Of a DNA stretch of 64,000 nt, positions 10,501 to 20,600 are shown piece by piece. Where the stretch lies: the NCBI GenBank assembly GCA_038501625.1, contig JAZAYU010000171.1, positions 1 to 64,000 of the forward strand. Direction: 5' to 3'. A program made the translations under genes and the position numbers. The stretch comes from Corbicula japonica (lineage: Eukaryota > Mollusca > Bivalvia > Venerida > Cyrenidae). Numbering within the stretch: position 1 is the first letter of the stretch; each line of letters begins with the position of its first letter. The notes beneath the pieces were generated by a model. That model made no database searches. It was given only the letters and a program-made list of their open reading frames with translations, and had not been told where the DNA came from.

Positions 10501-11384
10501 TAAACTTTATTTATTACTCTCCGATCTTTAGGGTGATAGCAGAACACACCATTTGTAAGATTTGACGCAAAGGAGTATCCATTATAAACACACAATGCCC
10601 TTAGAACGTGTTTGCCAGGGACATACATTTGATTCAATACATATTAATTTAATACCCGTTAAGACCCGAAAATTTGCATGTTCTAAATCACGTATTTGTA
10701 TAAGCAGTAATATGCCAAACCAATGATGTTTGTTTGTTACACGTGGTGCTGTACAACGAGAAATGCAAGCTACAAAAGGTCGTTTCTTAATAAAAAATAA
10801 AATTTCTTTTTTTAAAGGTTAAAAAGCTTTGAGCTGTGAGTTGTACTCAATTACTATGAATCAGTTAAATTGCGGGTAACCCTTTAATATATCAACATTG
10901 CGTTTTTGATTTTGGTACTTGTATTACATTACCCAGTTTTATAGTTGAACCATGATCGTACTTCTAGGACAGATAATCAGCAAGGTTAACGTCGATGGAA
11001 GCATAAACGACTGAAACCTGAATGAAAATATTGAATTACATTGGTGAATGCTTCATGAATAAAACATTATTTAAGTAACGTCATTGTCTGCAATTCCTGA
11101 TTTCTTTCTTTGTTATTATTGTATTAGAGTACATTCAAATGTTAAGTGGAATTTGCATTTTTAATGCAATGCCATCGTGACCAATTCATACAAATAAATG
11201 CAAGAGCTATTCAAATGGCTTATTCATAAGTAGATACGACCTTTTTATTAACACGTTGTCACTGATTAAGAAACACTTGTTTCAAATCTTTCAAAACATA
11301 ACCAACTGAAAAAAAAACGTACTGTGGACCTTTCCAAAGTAAGGTTCCAAAATTATCTAAGCTCTGAGCTTGTCTCTACCATTA

Positions 11385-11725
11385 TAATAATTAAGTAAAA
11401 TAGATGAAAAACGAAACTTTGAAAGCCACCTAACACGACAAACACGAACATATTGCAGGCTTGGTTTGATTGACCCTGTTCATGGGCAGTAATGAAACTG
11501 CATATTACTGCCCACGACGCCTGGCCCCGGGTTGAGCGCAACTCAAAAATTACACCAATAAACAGTACACGTTTGATCCATCCCAAACGATGGTATGCAT
11601 TTAGCGGTGAACATGGAGCCTTCAGTGTGGTATTTTCAGATTAATACCATTTCATGTTTAGCGGCGTATGGTCCCCAGATAAAATAATGGGTTTGCCCTT
11701 AACGAGAAACAAAATATCCTGCGTA
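11385..11725 (+). repeat. Family B repeat, near-full copy
   Basis: Ordered landmarks shared with 32225-32560 and 48300-48670: aactttgaaagccacc, caggc-tggtttgattga, the hairpin arms gggcagtaat/attactgccc, gagcgcaactca, ggaaccttca-tg, gcggcgtatgg. Absent at the equivalent point of the local duplicate (16110), so it inserted after that duplication or was lost from the other copy. Confidence 0.8.
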
Positions 11726-11860
11726 TCACAGACAACGCCAAAGGCAAATTTTAAAAAGCAGGAAATATATTCTTGGGGTAATTGAACAATATCCGAATCT
11801 ATATTGGCTGGGATATTGAAACTACCCGTCTATAAACTGGCCGGAGTATTTAAACAATTA

Positions 11861-12890
11861 AAAAAAGGTGAAATATGCATATCAGGAATCGCCACATTCA
11901 GAAAAAAACAGCCTCCCCACACAGTCAAGAAGAAGAGAGGGGGAGAGAGCATGGTTAATAAAATGATCAGTTTCAAAACACCACTAACAATAAACAAAAA
12001 TGAGAACCCGAGGGGTTACCGCCTTGGAACGGTCAGTGGCAAATCAAATTGCCACTGGGGGTTTAAACCAGGTTCTAGGGTGCACCAACCTCACACTTGC
12101 CCCTACAGGTTCTCATATCACCCGAAGGGGCGGGTACTCAATGATCTTACCGAGACCATGGCTGAAGGTTATAAAGCTGAGATTGGAAAACAGTCTCAAA
12201 TCTCAAGCATCTGATTGGCTGAAATGGCGACTGGTCGTACAATCAGCAAGAACACGATGACAGGGATAAAAGAAACAAATCGAGCTTCTAGGTTCTTTTA
12301 AGAAAAGATTTCCCCATTAACCTTCATAAACTCTTAAACCCCTGCCACCGTCGTGCAACCAAAGAGGTAAGCATAATGATCAACTGTAGAAGGGTTAATC
12401 ACCAGGCCTGCAGAGCGCTGTAAAATATCATGTTGGTAACCTTTCTTTTTAAATTTACAGATGGTTTTTACGAATAACCGGGAGAAATTAACACTGCCTT
12501 TTATCTTTTTAAGTTTATAAATTAAATCTCCATAAAAAACTGGCTGTGAAATACCTTGTTGCAAAAGTGATTTTAAACTGCATTTGTATTTATGAATTAA
12601 ATCTGGGTATCGGCGATAAAACTTGCAAAAGGTTTTCCTTAATTTGTGATACCGATAACCTTGTTTTCAAAGTTTTTCTGTAATGCAAAAATTACGTTCA
12701 TTGAAATCATTAACATCGTTGCAAGCTCTTGAAAAGCGAACAAGCTGTGAGATATAAACCCCATAAGATGTTGCACGGGGAACATCTCCGTCTAAAAACG
12801 GAAATTTACTATATTAAAATTAAAATCATCTCTTTTATCATAAATTTTAGTAGTGACATAACCATTTACCAAAGTGCATATCGTTAATTT
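11861..12890 (-). pseudogene. Penelope-like retroelement relic (3' half of reverse transcriptase plus 3' tail)
   Basis: Read on the minus strand, a 76-residue open stretch (12334-12564) contains QGISQPVFYGDLIYKLKK and the ending LVINPSTVDHYAYLFGCTT. These belong to the C-terminal part of a reverse-transcriptase protein found in multicopy elements of many marine invertebrates. Upstream, in broken frames up to about 12860, are YDKRDDFNFNIVNF-, GVYISQLVRF- and YRYHKLRKTFCKFYRR-like segments. No catalytic box remains, so the copy is 5'-truncated and frameshifted. Downstream it runs into family A (11861-12130), which is therefore its 3' untranslated end. An additional AT-hairpin stretch at about 12150-12260 is not in the other copies. 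Placement among Penelope-like elements is from sequence flavour and needs a tree. Confidence 0.7.
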
Positions 12891-12898
12891 CACAGTGT

Positions 12899-13372
12899 TG
12901 AAACTGCTATGATGAATTGTACAGTGACCTTTTAGACACAGCTGATAAGCGCCACGTACCCATTGTTGTTATGATTGACCTTAGTGCACCATTTGATACC
13001 ATTGATGTACCAACACTGCGTAAAATTTTACATGAAGACTTTCTAATCCAAGGCATCCCATTGAAATAGATTGAGTCAAATGTAACGAACAGAACCGTGA
13101 AAGTTGTCATTGAGCGGTTAGCATCGGATACAGAACCATTGAGATTCGGTGTCCCTCAGGGCTCTTGTGCTGGCCCGGTACTATTTATAGCTGCCCTTAA
13201 TAAAGTAGTACAGAAATATCCAGCGGATCTATATGGGTACGTGGATGACCATAAAGTTGCCTTTAAATTTAGAGCTTGTGAACCTGAAAGTGAAGCAGTC
13301 GTTATTCAACAACTCAACGACTGTCTTATTGATATTGTAGTTTGGACATGTGCTATAAAATCGAGGAATTAG
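12899..13372 (+). pseudogene. LINE reverse-transcriptase fragment, one in-frame stop
   Basis: In a single frame from 12920 the translation shows the three palm motifs of a non-LTR retrotransposon reverse transcriptase. Motif A is MIDLSAPFD (both aspartates, 12971-12997), motif B is FGVPQGSCAGPVLF (from about 13145), and motif C is YGYVDDHK with YVDD at 13238-13249. A TAG at 13067-13069 interrupts the frame between motifs A and B. The fragment lacks endonuclease, fingers and C-terminus. It abuts the Penelope-like relic, a different element type on the opposite strand. The family is probably in the CR1/Jockey/RTE range; the exact clade is not decided. Confidence 0.85.
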
Positions 13373-14735
13373 TTGTTATTCTGGAGCGTTTAATGATAAC
13401 AATTATGAAACTGTTTCACTTTTACACTGAAAGATGAATTTCAAAAGCTGAAGATTACTGCCAGAAGTATTCTCTGCTGTTGTTAAGTGATTCTAGACAA
13501 TCACAGAAAGATTACAGGACTTTACAAACTGGGCGGGTATCAACATTATTCCCGCTGACCCGCATAGTGTTGCCAACAATTTTTAATCCCTGTAACTTGT
13601 TGTGCGTTTTGGAAATTGGTTTTCTCAGCTGAATATACACATTAAAAGCCTTAACGCCTTGGTTGCTGCCACCTTTGTAATCTGGGGGATATGTCTATCA
13701 CGAACTGAAACATAATAAACCATAATATCCAAACTAATCAGTCACAAAACATCCAAGAAGTACAGACATTATAACATGTGCATGGTAAATATAGCTTTAT
13801 ATTTGAAACAAAAATTTCTGCACTAGTAGTTTTTTGTTTACCGGTTTAGTTACATACTGGTAAGACTTAGTTAAAAATGAAAACCTCAGTTTGTCCTTAT
13901 ACTGATATAATGGGGAGGAGTGAGGAAATTTAGACACATAGCATACCTTTTCATGGATTCGTATCCTCAAAATAAAACTCATATTGTTAAATTTAACACA
14001 TGCATACATCATTTGCGTTATTTTTATATGTACCAGTTCAAAGCTTGGTATTTGCAACAAAGCTTGAAATTCGTTTTGTTTTCCCCAGGCGATGGGTTTT
14101 CTCGTAGGGAACGTTATTGACTTACTCTCACATATTAATAACATCCTAGTCCTTTCTGGAGCTCGCCAACAATACTTTTAAGTGTCACTGGCCCAAGAAC
14201 GCAGAATTTGCAACTTTTCAGTCCATGAAGTAGAACGTCATGTTCAACAATTCGCCGAACAACTTTCCAACCCGATCTTGACACATTTTCGCAAACATTG
14301 GCTTGCATTCACACTCTGGTTCATTACATAAATGTCCACCTCTATAATTATGATCGATGAGTATATTCGATTGAACTGCCTTCCGCTTTGAAGTCACATT
14401 TTTTCTTGAAACGGCCACATTATTCTGTTAATCAACAATTACGGTTAAGGTTGTAGTTTATAGTCTTTAAGCAAAACGGAGGATTGCATTTCCTGTCATT
14501 TCAGCTTTTCATTTAGAAGTAAAATCAATAATTTTGTCAGAATGGTCACAAAAATATGTTTATTGAACTTAAATAAACAGTTATTTGTGCGAAAACGAAT
14601 ATATTCAATATTTATTATTTCGAGATTATTTAATGCCGAAATGTACCGAAATTAGGCAAAGTTTGACCATCTTTTAATGGTCCTAAAACCTTGATATACG
14701 ATTTACGACTGAACGCTTCATAATCAGAATATAGA
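13373..14735. other. No confident gene; two unexplained minus-strand frames
   Basis: Follows the LINE fragment without recognisable C-terminal LINE sequence. A 115-codon frame at 13797-14144 (minus) and a 66-codon frame at 14218-14418 (minus, with CNEPECECKP and a further CQD) are the least AT-driven here, but show no family I recognise and no clear splice sites. No RNA gene seen. Confidence 0.35.
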
Positions 14736-16110
14736 AGATCGTTTCGTTTTCTTCATTTCTCATTGTTTTCTTGCTGATCATTCAACAGGTGCCTCAGAAA
14801 GATAGAAAAGTACCTACCCATTCCGATTGACAATGCAACGTGCCACTTATGTTGTTTGTATATCATACTTTTGCCTGCAACATGTATTCGTAGTGGTATG
14901 GTGGGGTAGTGAAGTTAAATTACCAAGGCAAGGTTTACTTGTTTGTTTATAGAAAAACCTGGTCGGGCAAGTGTTTGGGAACAGTGCACCTTTGAACCTT
15001 AAAACAAACAGGTTTGTTGTCCTTTACGTTTTTAAGTATGTGGATTGGCTGTGTTTTCTAAATATAGCTTTCTTGATATACATATTTAACTTTTTTAAAT
15101 TATTTGCAAGAACATACTTATTTAACGCTTACACTTACTACTTATTTTATCAATCAGTTTATTTAATTAATTAAAAATCCATGGTTTTAAAACAATCATC
15201 AAACTTAAGAATTTTCTTCAACAGCATTTAATTTAAGATGCCTATCAACAAAACTTCATTTATTAATCAGTTAAAGTCTCCGATCTCAAGAGCGACATCA
15301 GAACACAACATTTGTAATAATATTGCCTCTACCTCGGAGCGAATGCAAAAGAGTATCCTATTAAAATGCACAGTGCCTTTAGAACGTATTTGCCACGGAA
15401 TGAAAAGGGTTGCAAGCATACTTAACTTGAGTAGATACATATTATTATCGGTTCAACCCGAGAAGTTGCATGTTCTATATATTTTATTTTGTGTTAGCAG
15501 TAATATACCTAAACCAATGACGTGTTTGACTGTTGTGCTAGTGTACAATATAAGACAGTTTTTTTCTTAATAAAATTATACCTTAAAATATATACATAAA
15601 ATTGCTTAACTGATTTTGGTAGATTACCTAACCTTATTTAGCTGTTGTACCAGGGTATTTCTAGAATAAGGTATCAGCAAAATTAACGTCGATGGAAGCA
15701 TTGAACGACTGAAACATGAATGAAAATATTGAATTACATTCTTGAATGCTTTATGAATAAAACATTATTTAGGCTACGTCATTGTCTGAAATTTCTGAGT
15801 TCTTATTTTGTTATTATTGTATTAGTCTAACCTATCATCACAAGGATGTCAAGTTGAATTTGCTTTTTTAATACGGAAGCATCGTGACCAATTTATACAC
15901 ATAAATGAAAGAGCTATTCAGATGGATTATTCATAAGTAGATTACCATGCAAACGACCTTTTTTTATACAGGTAGTCTCTGATAAGCAAACACTTATAAG
16001 TATTAAATCTTTCGAAACCGTAACCAACTGAAAAAAAACGTACTGCAGACATTAATATTGTTTCCAAATTTGAGCTATGAGCCTGTCTCTACCATTATAA
16101 AAATTAAGCA
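14736..16110. repeat. Local duplication, copy 2
   Basis: The shorter partner of 8372-11390. It lacks the family A inserts and the 9641-10500 block of copy 1, and ends where copy 1 enters the family B repeat. Confidence 0.85.
14805..15100 (+). repeat. Family A repeat, old copy in duplicate 2
   Basis: Counterpart of 8745-9025 with the same inner order: cctgcaacat, gttaaattaccaaggcaa, ttacttgttt, gggcaagtg, gtgttttctaaatatag, atacatattt. Confidence 0.6.
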
Positions 16111-17441
16111 TGCATACCTACATTTAAAATTATGTTTGATAACAGATACAGTACTTGTTATTTCATTTGTAAAAAATACAAGTTTAACGTTTATAACATC
16201 GACGAAAAAGAAATTTTAAAATCCAAACAAGACCAAAAGAAAATATTTAAGACTATTTTAAATTGGGGACATGTAAATAATAATCACTGAAGTCGCTAAC
16301 TAAACTGCAATCCATTCTGTGATAAGAACAAATCAATTATAAATTTGACGACAAGGCAACATATGGAAATACACTTACAATCATTTTAAACCAGATAACA
16401 TTTATATAGTTTGGATATTTGTTATAAAACCAAGGCATAAGTTGTAATTCTTAGGCGTCCAAAGATTACTCTAGCTTGTCTTGAACCTTTCTACTTTTTG
16501 GTTGTGTTGGGAGGCTGGCTTCTGAATGTGGCAATTCCTGATAGGCATATTTACCTTTTTATAGCCTACTTGAAATCTTACAAAATTTAAACATTAAATA
16601 ATTTGTAGATTTTGCTTATTAATCAAAATTAATTAATTTGCTAAATTAAAAGCAGTTTAGTGTGTTCTAGTTATTAAAATATAGACATACAATGAAAGCC
16701 AAGTCTAAATCTCCACTGATGTTTCGCGAAGAGTCATTGCAACCGCGAATAATTTAAGTAAAGTTCATTATACAAACACAGAACGTATTCTTGATGTATC
16801 TGTATTTTAGCATAATCCCAGTAAACACCTTATCCGGTGTTAACAGACATGAAATAAGCCTTAAAAAGTATGTTAAGTTCAGGTTGGAAACAAAAATAAA
16901 TGAGTTTAGTCGGACGATTAATTTAAACAAAATGCATAAAAAATCACCCAAGTGCAACGTTCAACGAATTATTATAACTATGGAACGTGATTTCTGTATT
17001 AGTGTATTAGGATATTGTCATAGTATGCACACAATGCAAACAATAACATAGAAAACAGTAACGTTAACGTGTTCAATTTTTTTTATTCCATCTTTATCGA
17101 GTTCGCAAAGGCCTTTCGTGTTAGAATCTAATAAATAAAACTAATAGAAAATAGAGACACGAAAACCAAAATTAGCAAACACGTGTTTTATTGACGAATT
17201 CAGCGGAATATTAGTGTTAAGGTATTTAAACTAATGAACTTTACACCACACTGTTCCTGGATATAAACTGGAACACGACGGGCAGCCACTTAAAATTTTT
17301 TATGCATACCTCGTATCTTTTATTTGACTTCTTCATATGCCGACCGGCAAATATTGACTTTGCTGTATTTGATGTTACGTTTGGTGTCAGGATATTTCTT
17401 AAATGTGATATTCGTATTAAACAAGCTACTCGCTGTAATAT
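16111..17441. other. Mostly unannotated AT-rich sequence
   Basis: Holds one small family A fragment (16497-16560). An 86-codon plus-strand frame at 16791-17051 and a 63-codon frame at 17302-17493, which runs into block R, show no recognised domain. Confidence 0.4.
16497..16560 (+). repeat. Family A repeat, 3'-terminal fragment
   Basis: Only the last 60 or so bases of the family are present: tgttgggaggctg, gaatgtggcaattcctgat and gcatatttacctttt. Confidence 0.65.
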
Positions 17442-18016
17442 TATAACAGGGTTCAATTCGTCGGGTTTCCGTCGAAGTAAAGAACACGTGTAAAGTTTCT
17501 GTATTTATTTGTTTAGTTCGATTTGATTGTTGATAACGATAGATAACAATAAATTGATGTTCACAATATTTGTTTCAGGTAATCCTGAGCAAGGTTTTCA
17601 CTTGCAAATAAATGTCAAATATAAAACACTATTTATAAAATGCAGTTAAGGTAATCCTTATTTGTGAGCGGTATTCCTTCGCTCTTATATAAAGTTTAGA
17701 TGTTTCTTAGTGTAAAGTCAAAGTTAGAATGTCTTGATATAGTTAAAATCCCTAAAATTTACGATAAGTTACCTGCCTCGGGCAATCGTAACCTTGACAA
17801 CTATAAGGATATCTACATCTTATCAGTAATAAAATTGTCAAACCGCTTACGCAGAATTATAGATGTTACTTATGCAATTAAGTATCAAACTGATTATGAC
17901 AATAAACTTCAAAATTAAGTAACACGATAAATATTTGAATTTAAAAAGAAAGAATTTTTACTTAAATAATAGAACATCAACATTTGAGATAGCTACCATA
18001 TTTTAGCATGGTAGCA
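17442..18016 (+). repeat. Direct repeat block R, copy 1
   Basis: Pairs with 19323-19651. 17442-17491 matches 19323-19372 and 17747-18016 matches 19379-19651 nearly base for base. The 255 bases 17492-17746 are present only here. The block ends in an 8-bp hairpin GCTACCAT/ATGGTAGC (17992-18015). A second hairpin GTTAAGC/GCTTAAC follows at 18037-18054, outside the shared block. Confidence 0.9.
17700..17918 (+). pseudogene. R-encoded reading frame, copy 1 (interrupted)
   Basis: From 17741 this encodes VKIPKIYDKLPASGNRNL and continues to YDNKLQN then stop, the same peptide as in copy 2 with four substitutions. The upstream GFNSSGFRRSKEHV segment ends in a stop at the start of the 255-base copy-1-specific block, so the frame is split. 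Function unknown. Confidence 0.35.
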
Positions 18017-18368
18017 TACCCTTCCGGTCCGCGAAAGTTAAGCTCCCGCTTAACAAAAAAGTATTATAGTATAATTATAACAGATAATTATATAAAGATG
18101 AAATATCGAAAACAATATAATGATTTTAGAAGTACAATTTGAAGACATGATATTGATAATAATAATTTTAACAAAATCTGTCAATAGGCTGTTTTAAAAT
18201 AGCACGTTCTTTGATATCACGAAAGAGTAGTCTGTTGCAAGAGCAATCAACACACTAGTAGAAACTATTGTTTTGACAATGCAGACACCCGCATGCACTG
18301 TTTTGTTGTTGTCCGCTTGCATTCGTGTAATGGCCTGGATTCCAGACAGGAGTGCTATTGTGTTCTTT

Positions 18369-19368
18369 TTAATAACCTTTCAATTGTTCAGTCAGTTTAT
18401 TATTTTCAGTAATCAGTATGTTGATGCGTTGGTCTTTACACTGAATTGCTGATTGTAGATTTGCAATATCTTGTAATTTATGGTCGTTGTGATTTTGAAG
18501 GTTTTTTCATCTGTGTCTCGAGGTTTGCGTGTTTTGTGTCTAATTCAAAGAAGTTTGACGTCATTTCACTGAAACGGTTTACGGCCAATTCAAATTGTTG
18601 CCGAAGACTACAGTTCAGGAATATAAGTTTTTCATTTTCTTGTTGTAGATTTAAGAAGTTTGCATTTTCAAGTTTCAAGTTATTTACTTCTTGTTCAAGC
18701 GCGTTGATATGGGCTTGCAGGTTTAGAATCAACTCTTTGTCGTCTTGGGTTTGTTCCGTTGTTGAAAGTTTTAATTCCTCCAACTGTTGATTTTGTTTAA
18801 GAGTCAATTCACTTTCAGCGGTGGTATTAGGTGAATTATTTCTATGTGAAGTAAATCCTTTTGCACATTTCCTGCAACAGAGGGAACTATTATAGCCCAA
18901 CTTTGCTAATTCAATGCTGTTGAGCTCAGCAAATGGCAAAATTTCTGCCGTTTTCCTCCGAAGGAATGCCGACATTCGGGTAATGCCTCGTGCCTTCTTT
19001 TTGACTAGGAATGACGTTGTAAAGCTTCCTTGACGGTTAACTTTTGAACTTTTCCTCTTTATAACACTAAATGGTCCAACGTAGGAAACACCCATTTGTC
19101 TGTTGTTGAAGAGCTGAGGCGTATGCCACGAATGCGGATAAAGTCCACTATGAAGATGATTCCTTTCTTGGTAGTAATTTGATGGTTTTCCAACTGTTGA
19201 TCTGGTGTGGTAATCCAACATCTTGAATGGGGGAATTGTTCTCGCAAGGCTTGTGGAGGTTAAGCAGTATGATGATCGTGTACAACAAAATATATGTTGT
19301 ACGCCGGATTCTTCCGCCAATCTATAACAGGGTTCAATTCGTCGGGTTTCCGTCGAAGTAAAGAACAC
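18369..19368 (-). pseudogene. Unrecognised coiled-coil protein, probably frameshifted near its C-terminus
   Basis: A 296-codon frame ends at 18478. The first 14 residues are antisense to block R; M50 or M92 could be the real start. Residues 95-180 look genuinely coding: a basic stretch (KRKSSKV, KKKARG), ELNSIELAKLGYNSSLCC and RKC (C164, C165, C168). Residues about 186-288 form a strong coiled coil rich in L, E, N and Q. At 18502-18507 six thymines (AAAAAA in the coding sense) precede an abrupt off-pattern tail PSKSQRP. Reading with one base fewer continues the coil for 44 residues (NLQNHNDHKLQDIANLQ..., ending KLTEQLKGY) to a stop at 18369-18371. This could be a decayed gene, an assembly error or a slippage site. 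I do not recognise the family; it lies between the two R blocks. Confidence 0.5.
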
Positions 19369-19551
19369 GTGTTTAAAGAAATCCCTAAAGTTTACGATAA
19401 GTTACCTGCCTCGGGCAATCGTAACCGTGACAACTATCAGGATATCTACATCTTATCAGTAATAAAATTGTCAAACCGCTTACGCAGAATTATAGATGTT
19501 ACTTATGCAATTAAGTATCAAACTGATTATGACAATAAACTTCAAAATTAA
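19294..19551 (+). CDS. R-encoded hypothetical reading frame, copy 2 (uninterrupted)
   Basis: An 85-codon frame. From about residue 11 it reads ITGFNSSGFRRSKEHVFK and then EIPKVYDKLPASGNRNRDNY, with a basic K-L-S-N-R-L-R-R-I-I segment near the end, and stops at YDNKLQN. The first ten residues lie outside the repeat. The same peptide is split by a 255-base block in copy 1. Codon content is less AT-driven than in neighbouring frames, but I recognise no family. It may be the end of a larger decayed gene rather than a stand-alone protein. Confidence 0.3.
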   Translation: MLYAGFFRQSITGFNSSGFRRSKEHVFKEIPKVYDKLPASGNRNRDNYQDIYILSVIKLSNRLRRIIDVTYAIKYQTDYDNKLQN

Positions 19552-19651
19552 GTAACACAATAAATATTTGAATTTAAAAAGAAAGGAAAATTTTTACTTA
19601 AATAATAGAACATCAACATTTGAGATAGCTACCATATTTTAGCATGGTAGC
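19323..19651 (+). repeat. Direct repeat block R, copy 2
   Basis: Lacks the 255 bases 17492-17746 of copy 1. Ends in the same hairpin (19628-19651), then diverges. The two copies bracket the minus-strand coiled-coil frame in the manner of long terminal repeats, but typical TG...CA ends and a primer-binding site were not found. Confidence 0.9.
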
Positions 19652-19854
19652 AATATTACTTAAGCCATTGCATAATGAGCCGTTAGTTTCTGGGGGAATG
19701 GGTTTAAACTCAAAATATGCGTGTTTCTGTTACTTTTCCGTCCATTTCTTCACATTCTCACCGTCTAACACATACATCAATTGAAGCTAATAACACTTCG
19801 AACGCACATAATGCTGAAATATTTTTATCGGTGTCAATAATATATACAAAGCCA

Positions 19855-19932
19855 CATTTGGATTCGAACCCGTGCGGCTTCATGGCTTGTCCACATAACT
19901 CCGAGCACACTACCGACTGAGCTAGACGGAAA
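19855..19932 (-). repeat. tRNA-like sequence (tRNA-derived SINE head or pseudogene)
   Basis: On the minus strand there is a good A box TAGCTCAGTCGGTAG and a perfect B box GGGTTCGAATCC about 45 bases later. The flanking stem positions (tccgtc and aaatgtgg) do not pair as an acceptor stem, arguing against a functional tRNA. Confidence 0.6.
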
Positions 19933-20600
19933 AATCATCATGGAATGGTCGCCTAAATTGTGATTAGAAGCATCAGGTCGTATACTTATTTGAATAGACT
20001 AACTAACACCGATATAGCTATACGTTCGGAGTTTTCTTAGCTTTACTAATGTAATACCTAAAGTAGTTCATATTTGTACACATTCCATCATTTCATTGAT
20101 ATTCTCTTCACTAAACATTTTAAATGTATCATGACCATAATTTGTCCATCATTTACAATACTTCATCTTAAGTTTTATCACAAATCTCTTGGTACCCATT
20201 TTTACGTCAAACCGTTTTTAGAAATGACCTACATTTAAGAGAATTCTGTTTTAAAATTCACAGCAGGAATGTCTGGAAGAAAGAAGATGATATTAAATTT
20301 ATTAATTTTTCAGCGGACAGAAGCCTTCATCTTATGAATAAAACATGCTTAGTTTTGTATAAAATTATCGGAATTGTAAATCATTGTAAAATGGTACGAA
20401 TTCCATACACCAGACTTATACTTGAACACCTTACTGGCATTAAAGTAAAAGTATCTAATATAAGTCATCAATTATGTTTGCAGACTTTTATCTTGAAGTT
20501 CCATTTCTTAAAGCAATATATTGATTATTAGTCCTTTCATGGAATTAACTGAAACCATTCCAATAAACTTTGGTCAATATAAGTCGTAAGCAAACATATC
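19933..20600. other. No gene seen
   Basis: AT-rich single-copy-looking sequence between the R blocks and the start of the tandem segmental duplication. Confidence 0.4.

Larger units (their letters stand above)
8372..11390. repeat. Local duplication, copy 1
   Basis: Collinear with 14736-16110. Matching landmarks: 8372-8425 with 14736-14785; 8740-9150 with 14807-15210; 10500-10760 with 15270-15545; 10980-11390 with 15680-16110. The closest stretch runs from ttaacgtcgatggaagca onward. Copy 1 is longer because it holds the repeat inserts at 8442-8730 and 9366-9640 and an unmatched block up to about 10500. Confidence 0.85.

Noticed and set aside
11861..12130. Hammerhead ribozyme in the family A / Penelope-like tail
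   Set aside because: Penelope-like elements often carry one, but no CTGATGA...GAAA core with flanking stems was found in any copy.
17492..17746. Canonical intron in R copy 1
   Set aside because: The available GT and AG choices do not rejoin the frame seen in copy 2.
17442..19651. Standard LTR retrotransposon
   Set aside because: R copies lack TG...CA ends, no primer-binding or polypurine tract was seen, and no polymerase lies between them.
19855..19932. Functional tRNA gene
   Set aside because: A and B boxes are good but the ends cannot pair as an acceptor stem; the same applies to the sites at 23001, 30849 and 31366.
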